Of a stretch of DNA of 53,939 nt, positions 44,516 through 52,562 are shown one piece after another. Every line of letters begins with the position of its first letter. Position 1 is the first letter of the stretch. The DNA comes from Actinomycetes bacterium (GTDB lineage Bacteria; Actinomycetota; Actinomycetes; Mycobacteriales; Mycobacteriaceae), in the NCBI GenBank assembly GCA_023460175.1, contig JAEWRC010000234.1, forward strand, positions 1 to 53,939, given 5' to 3'. The position numbers were made by a program, and so were the translations under genes. Below the pieces are notes generated by a model, which made no database searches, was not told the origin of the DNA, and worked only from the letters and a program-made list of their open reading frames with translations.

Positions 44516-45640
44516 TCAGCTCAGCGGGAATCGCAACTCCGCCACGGCGGTGCCGGTCCAGATGGACGAGGTGATCTCGTCGCTGCGGACCGCGATGGCT
44601 TGCCCGCCCTTGTCCAGCACGGTCACGGCAATCCGGGACAGCAGGTCGTAGCCGTCGGGGGTGTAGCTGACCTCGCCCGTGGTGTCGTCGAGGATCCCCA
44701 GGACGTCGACGGTGAAGTCGTACACCAGCGTCGAGACCGCGCCGGAGGCCGCCGCGCGGGCGATGTCGCCGATGTCGGTGACCACCAATCCGCGGCTCAT
44801 CGTGTCGGCGATCTCCCCGAGGCGGGTGTTGACGAACTCGGTGTTCAGCTTCGGCAACGATCCCCGGATCGCGCTGTCGATCTGGTCGGGCCGCAGGTCG
44901 TCGGGCGCGCCGGGCACGGCGACCAGGCGGTGCTTGCCGTCGATGTTGCGGTAGAAATCGAGCAGCGGGTCGGTGGCGAACAGGTACAGCGGCCGCTTCC
45001 GGTCGGGATCGACTTGTCCGAGTTCGGATTCCACCGCGTCGGCCACGCGTTTGGCGTAGGTCTGCAGCAGTGTCTTCTTGCCCTCGTCGCCGACCAGCCG
45101 ACCGACCTGCTGGCGGCCCCGGATCGTCGTGCGGTTGGTGGCCTCGGCGGCGTCGGCGGCGTACTCCTCGCTCAGCGGTAGTTCCTCGGCGCGACTCGAC
45201 GGAGTCGCATGCCACAGATTCCAACCGTCGGTCGACAGCGTCAGCGCGTAGGCCTCCTGCGGGGTGGTCACCGCCCGCACCAACTGCCCGATGTCGAAGT
45301 ACTGGCCGACCTGCAGCTGGGTCTCCAGAGCGTTGGGCAGCACATACACCTGGTGCTGGTCCTCGGCGATGAAGATGGCCAACGACCCGGACAGGCTGCG
45401 CCACAGCTCCGAATCGGCGATCTCGTCCCAGCGCTGCCGCAGCTGGTTCTCCACGGCGTGCTTGGCGCCGGACTCCCGTACGGTGCGCAGTGCTCGGTCG
45501 ACGGCGCTCTTGGCCGTCACCAATGCGTTCTCCCGATGATCGGGGCCGGGCGCCGTCTGGGCGTAGACCGTGATCGCGTTCTGGTGTTGGCGGCCGAGTT
45601 CGATCAGATCGGCGACGCTGGGCAATTGGTAACGAAGCAC
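44516..45640 (-). CDS. baeRF-type (Vms1/eRF1-like) protein
   Basis: A 374-residue cytoplasmic protein of the bacterial archaeo-eukaryotic release-factor-like superfamily. It opens LRYQLPSVADLIELGRQHQNAITVYAQTAPGPDHRENALV. The central part includes LSGSLAIFIAEDQHQVYVLP, KRPLYLFATDPLLDFYRNI and GLVVTDIGDIARAAASGAVSTLVYDF. Related proteins are proposed to act on stalled ribosomes. GTG 45640 is preceded by AAGGAG at 5 nt, which decides the start over a longer frame. It is divergent from tspO. Confidence 0.75.
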   Translation of the reverse strand: MLRYQLPSVADLIELGRQHQNAITVYAQTAPGPDHRENALVTAKSAVDRALRTVRESGAKHAVENQLRQRWDEIADSELWRSLSGSLAIFIAEDQHQVYVLPNALETQLQVGQYFDIGQLVRAVTTPQEAYALTLSTDGWNLWHATPSSRAEELPLSEEYAADAAEATNRTTIRGRQQVGRLVGDEGKKTLLQTYAKRVADAVESELGQVDPDRKRPLYLFATDPLLDFYRNIDGKHRLVAVPGAPDDLRPDQIDSAIRGSLPKLNTEFVNTRLGEIADTMSRGLVVTDIGDIARAAASGAVSTLVYDFTVDVLGILDDTTGEVSYTPDGYDLLSRIAVTVLDKGGQAIAVRSDEITSSIWTGTAVAELRFPLS

Positions 45641-45687
45641 AGTCACTCCTTCTCCGGGTTTCCTGTCTCCACTCCCACCATAGGCAA

Positions 45688-45711
45688 TTTTGAACAGGGG
45701 CACTTTTGAAC
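45688..45711. repeat. TTTTGAAC direct repeat in baeRF/tspO intergenic region
   Basis: TTTTGAAC occurs at 45688-45695 and 45704-45711, 16 bp apart, just upstream of TATGGT (minus strand, 45682-45677), a -10 candidate for the baeRF gene. It may bind a regulator or carry -35 elements. Confidence 0.35.
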
Positions 45712-45791
45712 CATCCGCCGACCGGGTAGCTCCGAATACGAAGTGCGGGGGTTCACCGGCGGGGGCCGGACAACGACAGGAGCAGCAGGTT

Positions 45792-46277
45792 ATGCGGATC
45801 AAGACCCTGGGCGCGACCGCGGCGGCGGTGGCAGCGACGGCGATCGTGGGCGGCGCGGCCACCAGTCGCGACGTGAACTCCCCGTGGTACGCGCAGCTAC
45901 GCAAGCCGAGCTATCAGCCGCCGCCGAAGGTGTTTCCCATCGTCTGGCCGCTGCTCTACACCGACATCGCGTTGGTCTCCACCGACAGCATCGACCACCT
46001 GGCCGACTCCGGCGACGAGCAGGCCGCACGCTCGTACAGCGCCGCGCTGGGACTCAACCTGGTGCTCAACGCGGGGTGGTCCTGGGTGTTCTTCAATCGG
46101 CACCGCCCCGGGCTGGCGGCGTTGACCGCCGGGGCGCTGACCGCCAGCAGCCTCGACCTGACCCGGCGCGCGGTACAGACCCGTGGCCGGCGCGCAGCGC
46201 CGCTGGCCGCATATCCGGCCTGGTGCGCGTTCGCCACGGTGCTGTCCACCCACATCTGGTGGCTCAACCGGCGGTGA
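45792..46277 (+). CDS. tspO: TspO/MBR family protein
   Basis: A 161-residue five-helix membrane protein. TspO hallmarks are WYAQLRKPSYQPPPKVFPIVWPLLYTDIA, GLNLVLNAGWSWVFF and YPAWCAFATVLSTHIWWLN. Family members bind tetrapyrroles and other hydrophobic ligands and affect stress responses. ATG 45792 follows an AGGAG 8-10 nt upstream. Compared with textbook TspO, YTDIA replaces the usual YxxMG in helix 2. It ends 3 bp before the convergent CAP gene. Confidence 0.9.
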   Translation: MRIKTLGATAAAVAATAIVGGAATSRDVNSPWYAQLRKPSYQPPPKVFPIVWPLLYTDIALVSTDSIDHLADSGDEQAARSYSAALGLNLVLNAGWSWVFFNRHRPGLAALTAGALTASSLDLTRRAVQTRGRRAAPLAAYPAWCAFATVLSTHIWWLNRR

Positions 46278-46280
46278 GCG

Positions 46281-46751
46281 CTACCCGGTCCCGAACTCCA
46301 CGACGGCCGTCAGCTTGTTGCCGTTGCGGGCGGTGGCGACACCGGCGGCGGTGAACCCGCAGTCGACGATGAGGTTGCGGTGCGGTGGGCTGTTCATCCA
46401 CCAGTCGAGCGCCGCGGCCGGGTTGGCGGCCGCCCCGGTGCCCCAGAAGACGATCTCGCCGGTGGATCCCGGCGCGGTGTAGCCGGCGGCGGTGATCCGG
46501 GCCCGTGGCGAGGAGCCGTCCGAGCCGGCGTGACCGCCCACCCCCGTGGCCAGCATGTCGTTGGCGTGGCGTTGCGCCGCGGCGCTCAACCGCGGATCGG
46601 CACCGATCGGCGGGCACCCCGGGCGCACCGCGTTGAGGCCCTGCAGCAGCGCTCCATCGGCACCGGCGGGGGCGCCGGCCAGGGTGCCGGCGACGAGGAA
46701 AACGGCAGGGCACAGGGCGGAGACCGCGACGGTGCTGCGTTTCGTCCTCAT
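46281..46751 (-). CDS. Secreted CAP-domain (SCP/PR1-like) protein
   Basis: A 156-residue secreted protein. A signal peptide of about 31 residues (MRTKRSTVAVSALCPAVFLVAG, cleavage likely after GAPAGA) precedes a CAP domain with NDMLATGVGGHAGSDGSSPRARITAAGY, AALDWWMNSPPHRNLIVDCGFTAAGVA and a terminal VVEFGTG. Two cysteines could pair. A similar family occurs in M. tuberculosis. The activity is unknown; lipid binding or a protease-like role is proposed for the family. Confidence 0.88.
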   Translation of the reverse strand: MRTKRSTVAVSALCPAVFLVAGTLAGAPAGADGALLQGLNAVRPGCPPIGADPRLSAAAQRHANDMLATGVGGHAGSDGSSPRARITAAGYTAPGSTGEIVFWGTGAAANPAAALDWWMNSPPHRNLIVDCGFTAAGVATARNGNKLTAVVEFGTG

Positions 46752-46795
46752 GTCTGCCCTCGGAACGGGGCTCGCTCGGGTGGTGTCGCCATGCT

Positions 46796-46830
46796 ACCGA
46801 TTCCGGACCCGTGTGCGGTCCGGAATCGGT
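46796..46830 (-). terminator. Hairpin terminator of phaC
   Basis: Perfect 14-bp arms, ACCGATTCCGGACC and GGTCCGGAATCGGT, surround a 7-nt loop, 15 bp past the phaC stop. There is no U-tract, as in many mycobacterial terminators. It separates phaC from the CAP gene. Confidence 0.7.
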
Positions 46831-46844
46831 TGACCTGTAACGGG

Positions 46845-48572
46845 TCAGCCGAGCACGTACTCACCGGGTCCGTCACCGAGCACCTTGTGCTTGCGGCTAC
46901 CCGTCTTGGGCGGGGTCACCATGGGGCCGGCCTGTTCGGCGGCCCATTCGGTCCAGTCCACCCACCACGACTCTGCCTTGCGGGTGGCCCCCTGCGCCCA
47001 CGCCTCGGCGGTCTGCGGGTAGTCGTCGTTGGTCAGGTACCAGGCCTTGGGGCCGGGCGGATTGACGATGCCGGCGATGTGCCCGCCGTTGCTCAGCACG
47101 AACCGGGCGGGACCGGAGATCAGTCCGGTGCTCTTGTAGGCGGAGTCCCACGGGACGATGTGGTCGTTCTTCGCGCTGACGATGTAGGTCCGCGACTTGA
47201 TCGCGCTCAGATCGATCTTGAGCCCGCCGATTTCGAGTTCGCCCTGGGCGAGAAGGTTTTTCACGTAGAAGTTGCGCAGATAGAAGGTGTGCATGGCCGC
47301 CGGCATCTGGGTGCTGTCGGTGTTCCAGGCCAGGATGTCGAAGGCCGCGGGAGTCTGGCCGAGCAGCCAGTTGGACACCATGTAACTGAAGATCAGGTCG
47401 TTGGCCCGCAGCACGTCGAAGGTGCCCGCCATCGACTTGCCGGGCAGGGTGCCGCCGGCCTTGGCCATCTCCTTCTCGAGCTTCTGGACCGCGGCCTCGT
47501 CGGTGAACACCCCGAGCTGGCCGGGCTCGGCGTAATCCAGCATGGTGTTCAGCAGGGTCAGGCTGCCGATCCGGTCGTCGCCGGTCTGGGCCAGGTAGGC
47601 GGCGGTGATCGCGGTCAACGCCCCACCCAGGCACAGCCCGACCATGTCGATCTTCGCCGCGCCGGTGATGTCGGTGATGACGTCGAGGGCCTGCTGGGGA
47701 CCGGAGATCAGATAGTCGTCCATCGTGGTGCCGGCCATCTCCGCGGTGGGGTTGCGATAACTGATCGCGAACACCGTGCGCCCGTGCTGCACCGCCCATT
47801 CGATGAAGCTGCGCTGCGGCGCCAGATCCATGATGTAGTACTTGTTGATCCACGGCGGGCTGCACAGCAGCGGGACCTCGTGCACCTTCTCGGTCTGCGG
47901 CTCGTACTGCAGCAGCTCCATCAATTCGTTGCGGTACACCACCTTTGCCGGTGTCACCGCCAGGTTGCGGCCCAGTTCGAACCCGCTGGTGTCGACCTGG
48001 CTGGGCATGCCGCGGTTCTTCAACAGATCCGAGGTGAAGTTCCGCGCGCCCTTGAGCAGGCTGATGCCCGCGGTGTCGAAGGCGCGCTTGAGCACCGTCG
48101 GGTTGGTCAACGCAAAGTTGCTGGGCGCCACCGCATCCAGCATCAGGTCCAGGCCGAGCTTGGCCTTCATGGCCCGCTTGCGGTCCAGCCCCGATTCGGC
48201 CACCAGGGTGCGCGCGAAGTCGCAGCCCGACAGGTAGGCCAGCAGGATGGCGTGGAAGTAGGGGTTCTCGGTCCAGGCGGGATCGGCGAAGCGCCGGTCG
48301 ACCTGCTTGCTGTCCTTGCCGTGCTTGGGGGCGTTGAGCCAATCCGTCAGCACGGTCGCCGGGATGGAGCTCAGCCCGCCGGTCAGCGTCGCGGCGGCCT
48401 TGACCACCAGGCCGGGGTTGCGGGAGGCCTGGCTCAGCGCGGCGGTCAGCGAATCGCCGATGCTCGCCGTGTCGGGCCCCAGACCGATGGCCGTCGACTC
48501 CGGCGCCAGGATCTCCATCGCCTGCTGACCAACATCGAAGGACGAGGACACATCTGCTGCCATGGGCTCCAT
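46845..48572 (-). CDS. phaC: Polyhydroxyalkanoate synthase (class I, PhaC-like)
   Basis: A 575-residue alpha/beta-hydrolase-fold polymerase that joins 3-hydroxyacyl-CoA units. The lipase-box-like motif is GLCLGGAL with catalytic Cys314; the Asp and His of the triad lie in SAKNDHIVPWDSAY and NGGHIAGIVNPPG. Length and motifs suit class I. The start is ATG 48572 or 48563 (MAADVSS); no ribosome site separates them. A short helical protein near 52.3 kb might be a granule protein, but this is inference. Confidence 0.9.
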   Translation of the reverse strand: MEPMAADVSSSFDVGQQAMEILAPESTAIGLGPDTASIGDSLTAALSQASRNPGLVVKAAATLTGGLSSIPATVLTDWLNAPKHGKDSKQVDRRFADPAWTENPYFHAILLAYLSGCDFARTLVAESGLDRKRAMKAKLGLDLMLDAVAPSNFALTNPTVLKRAFDTAGISLLKGARNFTSDLLKNRGMPSQVDTSGFELGRNLAVTPAKVVYRNELMELLQYEPQTEKVHEVPLLCSPPWINKYYIMDLAPQRSFIEWAVQHGRTVFAISYRNPTAEMAGTTMDDYLISGPQQALDVITDITGAAKIDMVGLCLGGALTAITAAYLAQTGDDRIGSLTLLNTMLDYAEPGQLGVFTDEAAVQKLEKEMAKAGGTLPGKSMAGTFDVLRANDLIFSYMVSNWLLGQTPAAFDILAWNTDSTQMPAAMHTFYLRNFYVKNLLAQGELEIGGLKIDLSAIKSRTYIVSAKNDHIVPWDSAYKSTGLISGPARFVLSNGGHIAGIVNPPGPKAWYLTNDDYPQTAEAWAQGATRKAESWWVDWTEWAAEQAGPMVTPPKTGSRKHKVLGDGPGEYVLG

Positions 48573-48685
48573 AGTGGCCGCGCCGATCGGGGTTGGCCGC
48601 TTTCTCCCACTGGTCGGGACCACCGCCATTCCCACTCGTCGGAAGTTACTTTCCCTGCGGCCGTCGGACAGGAAGGGTGGTCCTC

Positions 48686-49492
48686 GTGCAAGCAACAGAC
48701 CTTCATCGCACGCTGGCCGACGAGCTGTGGCGGGCCGACACCACCGCGGTGCCGATCTCGCCGCTCACCGACCGGCATCCGGATCTGACGATCGAGGACG
48801 CGTATGCGATCCAGTCGCTGAACATCGACCGCCGCGTCGCTGCCGGCGAGCGGATCTGCGGCCGCAAGATCGGTCTCACCTCGAAGCCGATGCAGGACCT
48901 GCTCGGCGTCGACGAGCCCGACTACGGCGTGCTGCTCGACGGGATGTTTGTCGAGGACGGCGACGTCATCGAGCTGCCCAGCCTGGTGCAGCCGCGCGTG
49001 GAGGCCGAGATGGCCTTCGTGATGGAGACCGACCTCGAGGGGCCCGGCGTGAACACCGCGACGGCACTGCAGGCGATCGCCGGCGTGCTGCCCGCGGTGG
49101 AGATCGTCGACTCGCGGGTCGCCGATTGGAAGATCAAGCTGGTGGACACGGTGGCCGACAACGCCTCGTCCGGGCTGATCGTGATGGGCGGCCGGCTGCG
49201 CCGCGTCGACGAACTCGACCTGAGGCTGGTCGGGGTCGCCGTCAGCCGCAACGGCGAGCTGCTGGACACCGGCGCCGGCGCCGCGGCACTGGGCAACCCG
49301 GCGCGTTGCGTGGCGTGGATGGCCAACAAGCTGGCCGAGTTCGGCGACAAGCTGCGCGCGGGCGACGTCGTGTTGCCGGGCGCGGTCCACAAGATGGTCC
49401 CGGTGCAGCCCGGCGATGTGTTCCGCGCCGAGTTCGCCCACCTGGGCGCCGTCACCGTCCGCTTCTCGAACGACTCCGGAGGTGCCGCATGA
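48686..49492 (+). CDS. 2-keto-4-pentenoate hydratase-family enzyme
   Basis: A 268-residue enzyme of the MhpD/HpcG/DmpE hydratase-decarboxylase family that normally acts on 2-hydroxypenta-2,4-dienoates in aromatic meta-cleavage. Family segments are ERICGRKIGLTSKPMQDLLGVDEPDYGVLL, QPRVEAEMAFVM (metal ligands) and VEIVDSRVADWKIKLVDTVADNAS. GTG 48686 with GGAAGG about 9 nt upstream is preferred; an upstream GTG is possible. The stop overlaps the paralogue by 4 bp. Confidence 0.9.
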   Translation: MQATDLHRTLADELWRADTTAVPISPLTDRHPDLTIEDAYAIQSLNIDRRVAAGERICGRKIGLTSKPMQDLLGVDEPDYGVLLDGMFVEDGDVIELPSLVQPRVEAEMAFVMETDLEGPGVNTATALQAIAGVLPAVEIVDSRVADWKIKLVDTVADNASSGLIVMGGRLRRVDELDLRLVGVAVSRNGELLDTGAGAAALGNPARCVAWMANKLAEFGDKLRAGDVVLPGAVHKMVPVQPGDVFRAEFAHLGAVTVRFSNDSGGAA

Positions 49493-50262
49493 CCCCCGAC
49501 GACCTGGCCGCCAAGCTCGTCGCCGCCGAGCGAGAGCGCTCGGCGATCGCGCCGTTCACCGACACCCAGCCCGATCTGGATCTGGCGACCGCCTACGCGG
49601 CCCAGAAGGCGTTCGTGCAGACCAAGCTCGACGCCGGCGAACACATCATCGGCGCCAAGCTCGGCCTGACCAGCAAGGTCAAGCAGCAGGCCATGGGGGT
49701 CGACGCGCCGCTGGCCGGGGTCGTGACCAGCGGCATGCTCGCACCGTTCGGCGAGCCGATCGAGTTGAGTGACTTCATCCACCCGCGGGTAGAACCGGAG
49801 ATCGCCTTCGTGCTGGCCCGCGATGTCGAGGCCCCGGCCACCGTCGCGACGGTGCTGGCCGCCACCGAGGCGGTGTTCGGCGCCATCGACGTGCTGGACT
49901 CCCGGTACGAGGACTTCCGGTTCACGCTGCCCGACGTGGTCGCCGACAACGCCAGCGCCGCGCGGTTCCTGATCGGGCCGTGCGCGGCGGCCCCGCGCGA
50001 CGTGGTGGACCTGCGCCTGCTCGGTTGCGTCCTGCGCGACGACGGCGACGTGGTGGCCACGGCCGCCGGCGCCGCGGTGATGGGTCACCCGGCGGCGTCG
50101 GTCGCGTGGCTGGCCAACCAACTGGCCGAACGCGGCGAGGTGCTCAAGGCCGGCTGGACGGTGTTCTCGGGCGGGTTGACCGCGCCGATCCCGTTGCGGG
50201 CGGGATCCTCGGTCACCGCCGAGTTCGACGGGCTGGGCGCGGTCGAGGTGTTCGCCCGGTAG
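49489..50262 (+). CDS. 4-oxalocrotonate decarboxylase / keto-pentenoate hydratase paralogue
   Basis: A 257-residue paralogue of the preceding gene: EHIIGAKLGLTSKVKQQAMGVDAPLAGVV, HPRVEPEIAFVLA and IDVLDSRYEDFRFTLPDVVADNAS align one to one. In known pathways (dmpE/dmpH) the hydratase and decarboxylase form a complex, and the ATGA overlap here suits that. No other meta-cleavage gene is visible within the window. Two IclR regulators lie just downstream on the opposite strand. Confidence 0.88.
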   Translation: MTPDDLAAKLVAAERERSAIAPFTDTQPDLDLATAYAAQKAFVQTKLDAGEHIIGAKLGLTSKVKQQAMGVDAPLAGVVTSGMLAPFGEPIELSDFIHPRVEPEIAFVLARDVEAPATVATVLAATEAVFGAIDVLDSRYEDFRFTLPDVVADNASAARFLIGPCAAAPRDVVDLRLLGCVLRDDGDVVATAAGAAVMGHPAASVAWLANQLAERGEVLKAGWTVFSGGLTAPIPLRAGSSVTAEFDGLGAVEVFAR

Positions 50263-50268
50263 GGCGCC

Positions 50269-51126
50269 TCAGGCGCCGGCGGCCCGCCGGGTGTCGGCGC
50301 CGTTGTGCAACCCGCTACCGTTTTGCAACCCGCTGCCGTTGTGCGCGGCGGAGCGCATCGCGTGCTGGGTGGCGAGCTGGCGCGACAGGCTTCGGCAGGC
50401 CACCGTCAACGCGGCGGTGACGGCCTGCAGTTCGGCGCCGGGTGCCCGCACGGCCAACTCGACGGCCGCGGCGAGGCGGCCGCCGCCGCTGAAGACCGGC
50501 ATCGCGACGGCCGAGGCCCCGTCGGGGGACCCACCGTCGGGGGAGGCGGCGATCTGCGACACCCGGATCACCGACAGCGTCTGGCGCAGGTTGTCCGGGA
50601 CCGGGATCGGGGATCGCGTGGCCTCGGCCAAGGCCCCGTTGACCACGTCGGTGGGCGAAAAGGCAAGCAGCGCATGGCCCATCGCCGTCGCGTAGGCCGG
50701 CTCCGCGGCCTCGACGGCGCCTTCGGCGGCAGCCTTGTCGGCGGCCGTTCCGAACCGACCGAGATGTACGACCTCGTGGCCGTTGAGGATGCCCAGCTTG
50801 ACCTCGGTGCGCGCGGTGCGTGCCAGCTCCGTCAGTACCGGGCTCGCGCGCATCATCAGCCGGGCGCGGTTGGCGGCGTCGTGGCGGCTGGCATCCTTGC
50901 CGATGATCCGCAACGGCAACCCGATGCGGTATCCGCCGGTCTCGGTCCGTTCCAACAGCCGCCACGCCAATAACTCGAACGCCAACCGATGGGCGGTCGA
51001 GGTGGGCAGCTTGGCGATCTCGGCGATCTCCGTCAGGCTCAGCACGGCACCGCCCTGGAAGGCCATCAGGATCGCGGTGACCTTACTGGTCACCGACCGG
51101 CCCGGGTCCGTTGAGTTACCTGCCAC
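50269..51126 (-). CDS. IclR-family regulator A
   Basis: A 285-residue regulator. The winged helix is LSLTEIAEIAKLPTSTAHRLAFELLAWRLLERTETGGYRIG; the effector domain follows (TEVKLGILNGHEVVHLGRFG, TAMGHALLAF). GTG 51126 has AAAGGGGG 7 nt upstream. The C-terminus carries six-residue repeats HNGSGL/QNGSGL encoded by 18-bp DNA repeats, an unusual tail for IclR proteins. It converges on the hydratase/decarboxylase pair and may control it. Confidence 0.9.
   Translation of the reverse strand: MAGNSTDPGRSVTSKVTAILMAFQGGAVLSLTEIAEIAKLPTSTAHRLAFELLAWRLLERTETGGYRIGLPLRIIGKDASRHDAANRARLMMRASPVLTELARTARTEVKLGILNGHEVVHLGRFGTAADKAAAEGAVEAAEPAYATAMGHALLAFSPTDVVNGALAEATRSPIPVPDNLRQTLSVIRVSQIAASPDGGSPDGASAVAMPVFSGGGRLAAAVELAVRAPGAELQAVTAALTVACRSLSRQLATQHAMRSAAHNGSGLQNGSGLHNGADTRRAAGA
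50301..50346 (-). repeat. 18-bp repeats encoding the IclR A tail
   Basis: Two near-identical 18-bp units (50301-50318, 50319-50336) and a partial third encode N-G-S-G-L type repeats at the C-terminus of IclR A. Confidence 0.7.
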
Positions 51127-51188
51127 TTGAATGCCCCCTTTCCGACACTGTAACCAGCGTCGCAACGACGGCGTCAATAAGCCAGCGA

Positions 51189-51211
51189 TCACTTCCATCT
51201 AATGAAAGTGA
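51189..51211. promoter_or_regulatory. 23-bp near-palindrome between IclR genes
   Basis: TCACTTCCAT-CTA-ATGAAAGTGA has 10-bp arms with 9 of 10 pairs. It lies 63 bp upstream of IclR A and 16 bp past the IclR B stop. Size and symmetry suit an IclR-dimer operator. Confidence 0.55.
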
Positions 51212-51227
51212 CCGCTAAAGTCCCAGG

Positions 51228-52052
51228 TCACACGGCCAGCGAGGAGCCTTCCGACACGGCGGGGCGTTTGGGCGCATACCCGTTCGCCTCGGGACCCTGC
51301 TGTTGGAGGATCCGCGACAACGAGTTGGCGGTGGTGCGGACGGCCGGACCCAACCGCTCGATGTCCTTGCGGGCCGTCCGGACCACCAGCGCCAGCGCCG
51401 CGACCGCCGTGCCCGGGGCGGAGAAGATCGGGGCCGCCACCGACACCGATCCCAACGACATCTCCTCGATGGCGAACGCGAGCCCGGTCCGGCGCACCTG
51501 CGCGAGCGTGCGCCGCAACTGGCCGGGCGCGACGACCGTGTGCGGGGTGAACCGTTTGAGATCCGACGAAAGCACCTCGGCGAGAAGATCTTCGGCGGCG
51601 TAGGCCAGCAGCACCTTGCCCACCCCGGTCGCGTGCAGCGGCAACCGGCCACCGCGCCGGGTCACCACCTGCGCGGCGCGGCGACCGCTGATCTTCTCGA
51701 TGTAGAGGGCTTCGCGACCGTCGAGGACCGCCAGGTGCACGTTCTCGTGCGTCGCATCGTAGAGATCCTGCATGAACGGCAGCGCGACGTCGCGAAGCTG
51801 TTCGCCGCGACGGGCCAACTCACCGATCTCCCACAGCCGCAGCCCGATCTGGTATCCGCCCGACCCTCGCTCGAGTCCGCCCCACTCCACCAGCTCGGTC
51901 GCCAGCCGGTAGGTCGTCGACTGCGGCAGCCCGGTGCGCTCGGCGAGCCCCTGCAATGACAATCTCGGCGTATCGGCTGTGAAGGCGTCCAGAATGGCAA
52001 CCACCTTGCTGGTCACCGACCTACCGCTCTGGCGCGCGTCGATGTCAGACAC
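51228..52052 (-). CDS. IclR-family regulator B
   Basis: A 274-residue regulator. The winged helix is LSLQGLAERTGLPQSTTYRLATELVEWGGLERGSGGYQIG and the effector domain has VHLAVLDGREALYIEKISG and LHATGVGKVLLAY. GTG 52052 with GGAGGGAG about 5 nt upstream is preferred over longer frames. It shares with IclR A the start GRSVTSKV-AIL-AF, showing the two are paralogues. It is divergent from the short helical gene at 52277. The effector is unknown. Confidence 0.92.
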   Translation of the reverse strand: MSDIDARQSGRSVTSKVVAILDAFTADTPRLSLQGLAERTGLPQSTTYRLATELVEWGGLERGSGGYQIGLRLWEIGELARRGEQLRDVALPFMQDLYDATHENVHLAVLDGREALYIEKISGRRAAQVVTRRGGRLPLHATGVGKVLLAYAAEDLLAEVLSSDLKRFTPHTVVAPGQLRRTLAQVRRTGLAFAIEEMSLGSVSVAAPIFSAPGTAVAALALVVRTARKDIERLGPAVRTTANSLSRILQQQGPEANGYAPKRPAVSEGSSLAV

Positions 52053-52276
52053 CAAGGCTCCCTCCACCCGGTACACGTCAAGCAACGGCTACGTCCAGCC
52101 ATCGTCAATCTTGCGTGTGCTGCGCCCATCGTGCCACCGCTTCTTGCTGGATGGAACTTCACCATCGAGTGCTGGGTCCGGTCGAATTCACGTGCCAGAC
52201 TCCACGTCACAGGCTCGCGGGTCCCCGACAGCGGTGCGCGTCGGCGGCCGCGGACCATCACCGAGAGGACAGCGAA

Positions 52277-52549
52277 ATGAGCGAAACCACCGGCTTCAGC
52301 CCCGACATCGAGGCCGTCGCACAGCGCGTCAAGCAGACCAGTGACCGCGTGCTCGAACTCAGCAAGGAGAACGGGCTGGTCTGGCTCGAGGCGTACGAGA
52401 AGATGCTCAACGGTGTGCTCAAGCTTGAGCAGCAAACCGCCGAGGACCTCGGCCAGGACTGGGTGAGCACACTGGTGACCACGCAGACCGACATGGTGCG
52501 GGAGATGTCCGAGGCATTCCTGGGCGCCATGAAGGACCGGCTCAAGTAG
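52277..52549 (+). CDS. Short helical protein, possibly phasin-like
   Basis: A 90-residue protein that is almost entirely amphipathic helix (FSPDIEAVAQRVKQTSDRVLELSKENGLVWLEAYEKMLNGVLKLEQQTAEDLG, ending MSEAFLGAMKDRLK). The composition and heptad-like pattern resemble phasins and similar surface-coating proteins. The GAGAGGAC ribosome site precedes ATG 52277. The NADH dehydrogenase follows after 13 bp. I do not recognise the family; association with PHA granules made by PhaC is a testable idea only. Confidence 0.65.
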   Translation: MSETTGFSPDIEAVAQRVKQTSDRVLELSKENGLVWLEAYEKMLNGVLKLEQQTAEDLGQDWVSTLVTTQTDMVREMSEAFLGAMKDRLK

Positions 52550-52562
52550 CCGGCGGGTTCGC

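Noticed and set aside
45704..45730. SigF-type promoter before tspO (GGGTA after TTTTG)
   Set aside because: The upstream element does not match GGTTT, so the -35 is not convincing.
46380..48788. Very long open frame on the plus strand opposite phaC and the CAP gene
   Set aside because: It runs antisense to two well-conserved genes, has Gly/Arg/His/Val-rich composition and no recognisable domain. This is typical of GC-rich shadow frames.
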